Positions 1 through 6,845 of a stretch of DNA of 6,845 nucleotides are shown here, one piece after another; within the stretch, counting starts at the first letter, position 1, and every line of letters starts with the position of its first letter. This DNA comes from an uncultured Prosthecobacter sp. (GTDB taxonomy: Bacteria; Verrucomicrobiota; Verrucomicrobiia; Verrucomicrobiales; Verrucomicrobiaceae): positions 1 through 6,845 of the forward strand of contig CANNUR010000165.1 of NCBI GenBank assembly GCA_947523045.1. Direction: 5' to 3'. The notes under the pieces are model-generated. The model had not been told where the DNA came from. It searched no databases and saw only the letters and a program-made list of their open reading frames with translations. The position numbers were made by a program, and so were the translations under genes.

Positions 1-1217
1 TCTTCGCCGGCATGGCCGAGGGCCGCACGGTCATCGACGGCTTCCTGCCCAGCGAGGACTGCCTCTGCTCGGTCAAGGCCATGGAAGCGATGGGCGCCGT
101 CGTCGAACCGCTCGAGGAACGCCCGGGCGTCGGCCTGGTCAAACTCGCCATCACCGGTCGCGGCCCGAAACTGCAGGCGCCCGCCGGCCCCATCGACTGC
201 GGCAACTCGGGCACGACGATGCGCCTGCTCGCCGGCATCCTCGCCGGTCAGGACTTCTCCGCCGAGATGTTTGGCGACGCCTCGCTGTCGCGCCGGCCGA
301 TGAAGCGCATCGCCGATCCGCTCCGCCTCATGGGCGCCTCGGTCGAGGGCCAGGGCGAAAAAATCTGCGCGCCGCTGACGATCCGCGGCGGCTCGCTCCA
401 GCCGATCACCTACACCCTGCCCATGGCCAGCGCCCAGGTGAAGTCGGCCATCCTGCTCGCCGGCCTGTACGCGCCTGGCACCACCACCGTCATTGAACCG
501 GTCGCCACCCGCAACCACACCGAGCGCATCATGTCGCACTTCGGCCTGCGCTGGCAGCGCGACGGCGATGCCGTTTCCGTCGAAGGCGGCCAGGTGGCGC
601 GCGCGACCGACCTCGTGGTGCCCGGCGACATCTCCAGCGCCGCCTTCTGGCTGGTCGCCACCGCCGCCGCCCCGGGCCGCGAACTGCGCCTGACCAACGT
701 CGGCCTCAACCCGACCCGCACCGGCGTGCTCGACGTGCTGCGCCGCATGGGCGCGCAGATCTCCGTGCGCGAGCTGTCCAGCGCCGGTGAACCGCGCGGC
801 GATATCCTCATCCGCGCCAGCGACCTGCACGGCACCGTCATCGGCGGCGCGGAAATCCCCAACGTCATCGACGAACTGCCCATCCTCGCCGTCGCCGGTG
901 CGCTCGCCCAGGGCGTCACCCGCATCCAGGACGCCGCGGAACTGCGCGTCAAGGAGACCGACCGCATCGCCGCCGTCGCCGAAAACCTGCGCCGCATGGG
1001 CGCCCACGTCACCGAGTTCGACGACGGCATGGAGATCACCGGCGGCGCGCCCCTGCACGGCGCGGTCATCCCGACCTTCCACGATCACCGCATCGCCATG
1101 GCCTTCGCCATCGCCGGCCTGTTCGCCGAGGGCGAAACGGTCATCGAGGGCCCGGAATGCATCCAAACCAGCTACCCCAGCTTCACCCGCGACCTCGCCG
1201 GGTTCTTCCTCGCCTGA
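1..1217 (+). CDS. aroA: 3-phosphoshikimate 1-carboxyvinyltransferase (EPSP synthase), 5' end outside window
   Basis: Transfers the enolpyruvyl group of phosphoenolpyruvate to shikimate-3-phosphate, the sixth step of the cytoplasmic shikimate pathway to chorismate. The reading frame is open from base 3, so the ATG at 12 is internal. The 404 visible residues leave roughly 30-40 N-terminal residues, including the family's usual KS-x-SHR-type segment, upstream of the window. Visible signatures are DCGNSGTTMRLLAG (from about 195), SRRPMKR (about 289-309), the NVIDELP segment with the expected catalytic Asp (codon 870-872), ELRVKETDRI (939-968) and HDHRIAMAF (1080-1106). The RPMxR form resembles Bacillus-type enzymes more than the E. 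coli type, as I recall them. The TGA stop shares one base with the cmk ATG (TGATG), implying translational coupling. The aroA-cmk neighbourhood is found in many bacteria. Very secure identification. Confidence 0.97.
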   Translation, partial: FAGMAEGRTVIDGFLPSEDCLCSVKAMEAMGAVVEPLEERPGVGLVKLAITGRGPKLQAPAGPIDCGNSGTTMRLLAGILAGQDFSAEMFGDASLSRRPMKRIADPLRLMGASVEGQGEKICAPLTIRGGSLQPITYTLPMASAQVKSAILLAGLYAPGTTTVIEPVATRNHTERIMSHFGLRWQRDGDAVSVEGGQVARATDLVVPGDISSAAFWLVATAAAPGRELRLTNVGLNPTRTGVLDVLRRMGAQISVRELSSAGEPRGDILIRASDLHGTVIGGAEIPNVIDELPILAVAGALAQGVTRIQDAAELRVKETDRIAAVAENLRRMGAHVTEFDDGMEITGGAPLHGAVIPTFHDHRIAMAFAIAGLFAEGETVIEGPECIQTSYPSFTRDLAGFFLA

Positions 1218-1864
1218 TGCAGCCCGACGTCATCACCCTCGACGGCCCCGCCGCCTCCGGCAAAAGCAGCGTCGCCCGCCTCGTCGCCGCCCGCCTCGGT
1301 CGCGTCTATGTCAACACCGGCAACATGTACCGCGCCCTCACCTGGGCCGTGCTCGCCCGCGGCGCCAACCCCGCCGATCCCGACGCGGTCCGCAGCGCCG
1401 CCGCCGCGGTGGTCGTGGAATCGCCGGTGACCGACGGCCAAACCCAGGTCCGCGTCGATGGCCGCCTGCTGACGACCGACGACCTCAACAGCGATGCCGT
1501 CAACGCCGGTGTCTCCCTCGTCGCCCGCGTGCCCGAGGTGCGCGAGCGCCTGGTTCGCGACCAGCGCGCCCTGGCCGCCCTCGGCCCGCTGGTCATGGAG
1601 GGACGCGACATCGGCAGCGTCGTGTTTCCCGACAGCCGCCTGAAGTTTTACATCGATGCCAGCGAGGAGGTGCGCGCCGCCCGTCGCCGCGCCCAGGGCC
1701 ATGCCGACCAGGTCGCCGAGCGCGACCGGCTCGATTCGACCCGCAAAAGCTCGCCCCTCGTTGTGCCCGAGGGCGCGCAGGTGATCGACAACAGCCACCT
1801 CACCCTCGAGCAGGCCGTCGAGGCCGTGCTCGCCGGGGTTGCCGCCCGGCTCGCCGCCGCCTGA
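1217..1864 (+). CDS. cmk: Cytidylate (CMP/dCMP) kinase
   Basis: Phosphorylates CMP and dCMP with ATP in pyrimidine nucleotide salvage and CTP recycling; cytoplasmic. At 215 residues it is slightly shorter than typical members (about 220-230). A Walker A loop, GPAASGKS, lies at residues 10-17. The nucleotide-monophosphate segment NTGNMYRALTW follows at 33-43, where many homologues have D-[ST]-GAMYR, so Asn replaces the usual Asp. EGRDIGSVVFPDS (128-140) carries the conserved Arg130-Asp131 pair. The lid and C-terminal part reads AERDRLDSTRKSSPL. The stretch between the second conserved Arg cluster and this lid is compressed compared with the E. coli enzyme. The ATG at 1217 is preferred over the in-frame ATG at 1157 because it starts just before the Walker motif and overlaps the aroA stop by one base. 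plsC follows after 13 bases. Confidence 0.96.
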   Translation: MQPDVITLDGPAASGKSSVARLVAARLGRVYVNTGNMYRALTWAVLARGANPADPDAVRSAAAAVVVESPVTDGQTQVRVDGRLLTTDDLNSDAVNAGVSLVARVPEVRERLVRDQRALAALGPLVMEGRDIGSVVFPDSRLKFYIDASEEVRAARRRAQGHADQVAERDRLDSTRKSSPLVVPEGAQVIDNSHLTLEQAVEAVLAGVAARLAAA

Positions 1865-1877
1865 CGCTTCGTCCGCC

Positions 1878-2486
1878 GTGAACCTGTCCTACCGCCTCGG
1901 CCACCTCTTCTTCCGCTCCCTGGCGCGGAATTTTTATGACTTCCGGGTCGTCGGCGCCGAACACCTGCGCCAGCCCGGCGCAGCCCTCATCGCGGCCAAC
2001 CACGTCAGCTTCCTCGACCCGCCCTTCATCGGCCAGGCCTTCGACGAACCGCTGTTCTTCTTCGCCCGCAAGACGCTGTTCGATCACCCGCTCGCCGGCC
2101 GGCTCCTGCGCAGCTGGCAGGCCATCCCGATCGACCGCGACAAGCCCGATGCCTCGAGCTTGAAGTCGACCATCCGCCTGCTCAAGAGCGGCAAAAAGGT
2201 GCTCATGTTCCCCGAGGGCACCCGCAGCTCCGACGGCCGCCCGCGCGACGCCGAGGCCGGCGTCGGCCTCTTCCTCGCCAAGTCCGGCGCCCCCGTCCTG
2301 CCCGTGCGCATCTACGGTACCTACGAGGCCTACCCCAAGGGCGCCAAATTCCTGCGCCCGTCCCAGGTCACCCTCGTCGTCGGCGAACCCTACCAGCCCG
2401 ATCTCACCACCGTCCGCGCCGGCCGCGACCTCTACCAGTCCCTCGCCGACGAGGTCATGGACCGCATCCGCTCGCTGACGCTCTGA
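1878..2486 (+). CDS. plsC: 1-acyl-sn-glycerol-3-phosphate acyltransferase
   Basis: Acylates lysophosphatidic acid to phosphatidic acid at the cytoplasmic face of the inner membrane, the second acylation in phospholipid synthesis. Numbered from the GTG start, the 202-residue protein has the four expected PlsC blocks: NHVSFLD with the catalytic HX4D pair (H42, D47), the ARKTLF to IPIDRD block (63-88), FPEGTRS (111-117) and the proline block PVLPVRIYG (139-147). It lacks a long N-terminal membrane anchor, as many short PlsC proteins do; the N-terminus LFFRSLARNFYDF is amphipathic. GTG at 1878 is chosen because it follows the cmk stop by 13 bases. The alternative TTG at 1839 would overlap cmk and add a low-complexity Pro/Ser/Ala stretch. 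No Shine-Dalgarno sequence is visible. A cmk-plsC pairing occurs in several phyla. It ends the housekeeping operon. Exact acyl donor and substrate range are not shown by sequence. Confidence 0.92.
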   Translation: MNLSYRLGHLFFRSLARNFYDFRVVGAEHLRQPGAALIAANHVSFLDPPFIGQAFDEPLFFFARKTLFDHPLAGRLLRSWQAIPIDRDKPDASSLKSTIRLLKSGKKVLMFPEGTRSSDGRPRDAEAGVGLFLAKSGAPVLPVRIYGTYEAYPKGAKFLRPSQVTLVVGEPYQPDLTTVRAGRDLYQSLADEVMDRIRSLTL

Positions 2487-2494
2487 AAGGGTAG

Positions 2495-2514
2495 GGCCCC
2501 GCTGCGTCGGGGCC
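2495..2514 (+). terminator. GC-rich hairpin after plsC, possible transcription end
   Basis: A perfect 7-bp inverted repeat (GGCCCCG, loop CTGCGT, CGGGGCC) begins 8 bases after the plsC stop. It is not followed by a T-run, so it is not a canonical intrinsic terminator. It may slow or stop polymerase together with Rho, protect the 3' end of the mRNA, or be one copy of a dispersed intergenic palindrome. The next 92 bases (2515-2606) are C-rich and hold nothing else I can recognise. Confidence 0.4.
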
Positions 2515-2606
2515 GAAGCTTCCCGCCCCCCGACAGCTCGAGGCCCCAGGCTCGATGGGCTCCATCAACCTCCGCTCCTCCCGCGGCTCCGCCGCCACTC
2601 CCCCCC

Positions 2607-2661
2607 CATCTTCCATCTTCGATCTCCCATCTCCCAATTGAAGCGTCTCAGCGCTTCAATT
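2607..2661. repeat. Composite repeat: ATCTYCC simple repeat joined to a perfect palindrome
   Basis: Bases 2607-2635 are four degenerate units of the type ATCTTCC/ATCTCCC with one CGATC variation. They are followed with no gap by a perfect 10-bp inverted repeat: AATTGAAGCG (2636-2645), a 6-base loop, CGCTTCAATT (2652-2661). The 29-base simple repeat matches the segment inside thiC (3546-3574) at 26 of 29 positions, and that copy is also followed within one base by a palindrome. An 8-base C-run precedes it (2600-2607). The palindrome ends 5 bases before the -35 box of the thiC promoter, so it could serve as an operator or a terminator stem for upstream transcripts, but there is no T-run. A mobile or expanding repeat is an equally good reading. 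Confidence 0.7.
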
Positions 2662-2666
2662 CCGCA

Positions 2667-2695
2667 TTGACCAGCCCCCGCCCTGCTTCGACAAT
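2667..2695 (+). promoter_or_regulatory. Probable sigma-70-type promoter for thiC
   Basis: TTGACC (2667-2672, five of six matches to the -35 consensus) is separated by exactly 17 bases from GACAAT (2690-2695, four of six matches to the -10 consensus). Initiation about 7 bases downstream, near 2702, would start the transcript just before the TPP aptamer, which is where a riboswitch leader should begin. The leader would then be about 234 bases long. The position relative to the aptamer supports the call more than the box matches alone. Confidence 0.6.
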
Positions 2696-2705
2696 CGTTC
2701 TTGTC

Positions 2706-2796
2706 ACGACAGGGGTGTCCCGGCAGGGACTGAGACTTTCCGCAGGGAAAGGACCCTCCGAACCTGATGCGGGTCATGCCGCCGAAGGGAGTTCGC
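2706..2796 (+). promoter_or_regulatory. TPP riboswitch (THI box) aptamer
   Basis: This RNA element binds thiamine pyrophosphate and lowers expression of thiamine genes. The canonical conserved blocks are present in order: AGGGGTG (2711-2717), CTGAGA (2730-2735), ACCCTCCGAACCTGAT (2753-2768), GGGTCATGCC (2771-2780) and CCGAAGGGA (2782-2790). Supporting helices are P2, GGGGT 2712-2716 with ACCCT 2753-2757; P3, GTCCC 2717-2721 with GGGAC 2726-2730; an extra P3a, CTTTCC 2736-2741 with GGAAAG 2746-2751; and P4, GCGG 2769-2772 with CCGC 2779-2782. P1 is short, CGAC 2707-2710 with GTTCG 2791-2795 including a bulged T. It lies upstream of thiC, the expected target. Sequence blocks and gene context agree, so the call is secure; the exact P1 boundary is not. 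Confidence 0.95.
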
Positions 2797-2798
2797 TC

Positions 2799-2890
2799 GG
2801 AGGTTCTCAGTTCCGGCCCCAGGTCGCCCCAACCTGCACCTCCTCGCCCTCCGCTCCACGCCTTCTGAGCCCCCGGTTCCCCGGCCCCCC
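2799..2890 (+). promoter_or_regulatory. Candidate riboswitch expression platform: anti-aptamer strand and C-rich leader
   Basis: Bases 2805-2814 (TCTCAGTTCC) can pair without interruption with aptamer bases 2726-2735 (GGGACTGAGA): nine Watson-Crick pairs and one G-U. That pairing would disrupt P3 and the TPP-binding CUGAGA. A competing local fold is GGAGGT 2799-2804 with ACCTCC 2838-2843, enclosing CAGGT 2820-2824 with ACCTG 2832-2836. No T-run follows, so intrinsic termination is unlikely. The stretch 2811-2890 contains 46 C and only 15 G, which resembles a Rho loading region. The mechanism (Rho-dependent termination or translation control) is inferred. Confidence 0.45.
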
Positions 2891-4936
<2,046 letters not shown>

Positions 4937-5043
4937 TGCACCTGCTTCTGCGACATGCCACGAGCCGAGGGATCGGAGGCGAGAGAGACCGACGCCCCGC
5001 GTTGGCCCGAAGGGCGGCAGGGCCGTGGGGAGGACCTGCCGTC
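4937..5043 (+). other. Structured spacer between thiC and its duplicated tail
   Basis: This 107-base stretch holds no recognisable gene. A short frame opened by the ATG at 4936 runs through it into the thiC-like tail, so 35 odd Arg-rich residues could be translated by coupling to the thiC stop. It contains GCCC-GAA-GGGC (5005-5015) and a longer stem, 5013-5021 with 5035-5043, nine pairs including one G-U with a 13-base loop. The stem ends at the base before the homology to thiC resumes at 5044. It may be a dispersed palindromic repeat, or scar sequence left by recombination. Confidence 0.45.
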
Positions 5044-5175
5044 AAGATCACCGAGGACGTGCGGAAATATGCGGCGGAGCAAGCCATCTCAGAGGAGGAG
5101 GCGCTTCAACGCGGGATGGCGGAGAAGAGCAAGGAGTTTGTTGAAGCGGGAGCAGAGGTTTACGCGAAAGCGTAG
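5044..5175 (+). pseudogene. Remnant or duplicate of the thiC 3' end (last 43 codons and stop)
   Basis: The 43 codons at 5044-5172 followed by TAG align without gaps to the last 43 codons of thiC (4805-4933): 27 of 43 residues are identical, and most changes are conservative ([13 protein letters not shown] against [13 protein letters not shown]; ending VYAKA against LYKKA). The cluster motif [11 protein letters not shown] and everything before it are absent, so the piece cannot be a functional ThiC. Its codon use differs from that of the resident thiC tail (more NNG, AGG/CGG-type choices), which argues against a recent simple duplication. It can be read from an ATG at 4936 overlapping the thiC stop as part of a 79-residue frame. 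It could be the tail of a displaced native thiC, of a foreign copy, or an integration scar. A functional small protein is possible but unsupported. Confidence 0.8.
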
Positions 5176-5182
5176 AGCGTCC

Positions 5183-5210
5183 TTGACCACAGAGTCCAAG
5201 CAATTCTAGA
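5183..5210 (+). promoter_or_regulatory. Weak candidate promoter for the unknown operon
   Basis: TTGACC (5183-5188) is a five-of-six match to a -35 box, and TCTAGA (5205-5210) after 16 bases is only a three-of-six match to a -10 box. Initiation about 7 bases downstream would fall almost on the ATG at 5220, giving a leaderless or very short-leader mRNA, consistent with the lack of any Shine-Dalgarno sequence. No other promoter is evident in the 44 bases between the thiC remnant and the first gene. Confidence 0.3.
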
Positions 5211-5219
5211 CTACCAAAA

Positions 5220-5921
5220 ATGTCCGAATCTCAATCGCCAGACTTCAAAGCCATTTTCAATGGAATGACCATCGTGCTGGTGGCTCATGATCTGAACATG
5301 ACGATCTTCAAGCCGGTATGGATGTGCAAATTCGACATTCTCAGGCCTGATGAGATCACTGAAGGGGCTTTCATTTCACCAGCAGCGATTCAACTCCCCA
5401 ATCCAAACTTTCAGGTCACAATCCTGCCCAATCGCCTGCAGATGGGGTTTCCTACCTTGAATGCCGAAGAAAACAGCACGCTGGCAAACCGCGTCTTGGG
5501 GGGGATTTTGAAACAACTACCACACACACCGATAAGCGCAGTCGGCATTAACTTTGAGTTTCTTGTTCATCCAACTGACCTGCCCACCTTTGGCGGATGG
5601 AACAAAGAGAAATTTGCCACTCCGTTGGCATCTAAGCTTGTTGGTGGAGATGGCTCTCAACCGCGCTTTGGCTCCTATGTCTCAATGTATGTAGGAGACA
5701 TTCGTTTGAAACTTGATATGAAGCCAGTAAGGGCAATGGAAGATCCTCGTGCTGAGACTGAAGCCTTGGCCCCACAGACTGAGTCAATGAAATTAAATTT
5801 TAATTACCACCTGGATCTCAACCACGAAGACCCAACGGGACATGCTCTTGCGCATTTGAATAGAGTCCCAGAGTGCATAGGTCATGCCAAAGCAATCGTC
5901 GATACACTACTCACACAATGA
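5220..5921 (+). CDS. Hypothetical protein, first gene of a three-gene accessory operon
   Basis: I do not recognise this 233-residue protein. It has no signal peptide, no clear membrane segment, no cysteine cluster and no nucleotide-binding motif. Alternating hydrophobic stretches such as MTIVLVAH (16-23), FQVTILPNRLQMGF (64-77) and ISAVGINFEFLVH (105-117) suggest beta-strand-rich folding. The segment GGDGSQPRFGSYVSMYVGDIRLKLDM (142-167) continues that pattern, and the C-terminus is more helical (HALAHLNRVPECIGHAKAIVDTLL). The ATG at 5220 is the first start after the thiC remnant and has no Shine-Dalgarno sequence. Base composition falls sharply relative to the genes upstream, and codons such as TTG, AGG and AGA become common, pointing to acquired DNA. 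The stop overlaps the next start by four bases (ATGA). Being a real gene is likely; its function is unknown. Confidence 0.85.
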   Translation: MSESQSPDFKAIFNGMTIVLVAHDLNMTIFKPVWMCKFDILRPDEITEGAFISPAAIQLPNPNFQVTILPNRLQMGFPTLNAEENSTLANRVLGGILKQLPHTPISAVGINFEFLVHPTDLPTFGGWNKEKFATPLASKLVGGDGSQPRFGSYVSMYVGDIRLKLDMKPVRAMEDPRAETEALAPQTESMKLNFNYHLDLNHEDPTGHALAHLNRVPECIGHAKAIVDTLLTQ

Positions 5922-6409
5922 CTAGATCCATCAGCGACACTCAGACTCTTGACCTTTCCCGTGGGGACACGGAGTTACTGCCGGCAACTCACATCTGGCA
6001 GGCCTTTACGCGCCAAGACCGCCCAACTGACACTTCTAACAGGTCGAAGGTCCTTTCGCCTGATTCACGTCGATTCGATTGGGGCGAAAGTGTAAGTGAG
6101 GCCATCCCCAAGGGAATGCCAGCACTTCAACAAGTCGTAGTTGGAACATCAAGAATGCTACCAAGACTCCAGTCAATGGTGGCGGCGACCATGGTTGACT
6201 ATTTGTCACTTGGGAGAGGATGGTCTCGCACTGACCAAATAGACGTTACCGCAATTGTGAGCGCCATTCGCAAAATCCAGCGTCAAACTGTCGGAATTTC
6301 CGAAAGTTTAATTGTGCCTCGTCACAAGGCGTTGGAGTCAAGCCTCTTGGTTCCATCTGGAGCATATCTTGCATGGCTTGAAGTAGACGATGAGCAATCC
6401 GCCCACTGA
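5918..6409 (+). CDS. Hypothetical protein, second gene of the accessory operon
   Basis: Unrecognised 163-residue protein. The start ATG at 5918 forms an ATGA overlap with the stop of the preceding gene, the classic sign of translational coupling; an upstream in-frame start at 5873 would overlap more deeply and is less likely. The N-terminal 60 residues are polar and probably flexible (SDTQTLDLSRGDTELLP to SPDSRRFDWGES). Residues 63-97 (IPKGMPALQQVVVGTSR to MVAATMVDYLSL) and 107-124 look helical, and the C-terminus LLVPSGAYLAWLEVDDEQSAH is short and acidic. There is no signal peptide, no transmembrane segment and no known catalytic motif. Composition matches the flanking unknown genes. Its last 20 bases overlap the start of the third gene, suggesting that the three products are made together and may act as one unit. 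Confidence 0.8.
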   Translation: MTRSISDTQTLDLSRGDTELLPATHIWQAFTRQDRPTDTSNRSKVLSPDSRRFDWGESVSEAIPKGMPALQQVVVGTSRMLPRLQSMVAATMVDYLSLGRGWSRTDQIDVTAIVSAIRKIQRQTVGISESLIVPRHKALESSLLVPSGAYLAWLEVDDEQSAH

Positions 6410-6845
6410 GAATCAGCCTTATGTGGCTGTTACCGATTTCTTGCAGCAAGGGGATATTTTTCGCCAAGAGGTGGTGTGCCCTATCGTGGACACGGTAAAG
6501 CGTATTTTTCGCTCCGTTGACGGCAGACATGGAAGCACTGTTTTTGCTGAGAATGTGCCCGGCAAGGTATTCGATGACGCTGAACTTAAATCGACACTAG
6601 CGGCCACAACACGGACTCCTTTGCATACAGACCCCTTTCACACCACCAATGATGGGCACCCTGAGCTGGTGGTTGTTCATGCATCGCTTACTTCATACTT
6701 TATTTTAGCTTCGCAGACCTGTGATATCAGCGGCGTTGATAAAGCCGCTTCACTGACCGCGATCATTCTTCCGATCCGAACTGTTTTGGAGATCTGTCGA
6801 TACGAAAGGCTCCCGTTTGCTTCTATGAGCAACGAGCTACTAAGC
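6390..6845 (+). CDS. Hypothetical protein with SQTCDI motif, 3' end outside window
   Basis: The frame from ATG 6390 stays open for 152 codons to the window edge, with no stop seen. It overlaps the previous gene by 20 bases in another frame, as expected for a coupled operon. The visible protein starts with a polar stretch, then VTDFLQQGDIFRQEVVCPIVDTVKRIF (14-40), a central charged region, and a hydrophobic block PELVVVHASLTSYFILASQTCDISG (91-115) followed by LTAIILPIRTVLEICRYERLPF (122-143). The GDIF near the N-terminus plus a buried-looking strand ending in SQTCDI (108-113) recalls bacterial proteins of unknown function that carry S-Q-[TD]-C-D-[IL] motifs; that resemblance is from memory and is not proof of family. 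No signal peptide is evident. The composition is lower in GC, as in the two preceding genes. Function unknown. Confidence 0.75.
   Translation, partial: MSNPPTENQPYVAVTDFLQQGDIFRQEVVCPIVDTVKRIFRSVDGRHGSTVFAENVPGKVFDDAELKSTLAATTRTPLHTDPFHTTNDGHPELVVVHASLTSYFILASQTCDISGVDKAASLTAIILPIRTVLEICRYERLPFASMSNELLS

Noticed and set aside
1157..1216. Upstream in-frame ATG for cmk at 1157
   Set aside because: It would add 20 residues read off-frame within aroA; the ATG at 1217 sits right before the Walker A motif and overlaps the aroA stop.
1172..1798. 208-codon minus-strand frame opposite cmk
   Set aside because: Gly/Ala/His/Asp-rich without recognisable domains; explained by the GC-rich cmk coding sequence on the other strand.
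1839..1877. TTG start for plsC at 1839
   Set aside because: It lies within cmk and adds a Pro/Ser/Ala stretch; the GTG at 1878 gives a normal PlsC N-terminus and gene spacing.
787..1881. 364-codon plus-strand frame spanning the aroA-cmk junction
   Set aside because: The product is a low-complexity Arg/Pro/Ala/Ser protein, typical of an off-frame reading of GC-rich genes, and it crosses two well-identified genes.
4937..5043. Insertion sequence remnant between the two thiC tails
   Set aside because: No transposase fragment, no terminal inverted repeats at the edges and no target-site duplication could be seen; only local hairpins are present.
6246..6607. Minus-strand frames of 94 and 62 codons opposite the second and third accessory genes
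   Set aside because: No overlap pattern or composition supports them, while the plus-strand frames form a tight coupled series.

Overview
The window looks like a chromosomal segment from a high-GC bacterium. Its best fit is the Verrucomicrobiota, possibly Opitutales-like. That placement rests on GC-rich coding sequence (47 of 60 bases in 661-720), start codons without Shine-Dalgarno sequences, and short palindromes and ATCTCCC or TTTAAAC simple repeats that I associate with that group from memory. No phylogenetic marker is present to prove it.

Region 1 (1-2486, + strand) is a compact housekeeping operon: the 3' part of aroA (EPSP synthase), then cmk (cytidylate kinase) overlapping it by one base (TGATG), then plsC (1-acylglycerol-3-phosphate acyltransferase) 13 bases further on. 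These serve chorismate, pyrimidine nucleotide and phospholipid synthesis.

Region 2 (2487-2935) is a gene-free control region. It holds a GC-rich hairpin after plsC, a C-rich stretch without recognisable content (2515-2606), a simple repeat joined to a perfect palindrome, a sigma-70-like promoter (TTGACC-17-GACAAT), a TPP riboswitch with a candidate anti-aptamer strand just downstream, a C-rich/G-poor leader, and a four-unit heptamer repeat ending 12 bases before the next start codon.

Region 3 (2936-5175) is thiC (HMP-P synthase), the gene the riboswitch should control. It carries two in-frame insert-like segments. One is a perfect 10-bp palindrome. The other is a near copy (26 of 29 bases) of the simple repeat found upstream of the riboswitch, again followed directly by a palindrome. 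After the thiC stop codon, and 107 bases of structured spacer, lies a second, diverged copy of the last 43 thiC codons ending in its own stop. This suggests a past gene replacement, duplication or insertion at the 3' end of thiC.

Region 4 (5176-6845) has lower GC (27 of 60 bases in 5281-5340) and different codon use. It holds three overlapping genes of unknown function (5220-5921, 5918-6409 and 6390 to beyond the window end) that look like one translationally coupled operon in an accessory segment starting at the thiC scar. The third gene is open to the window edge and carries a short SQTCDI motif. I cannot assign functions to any of the three.
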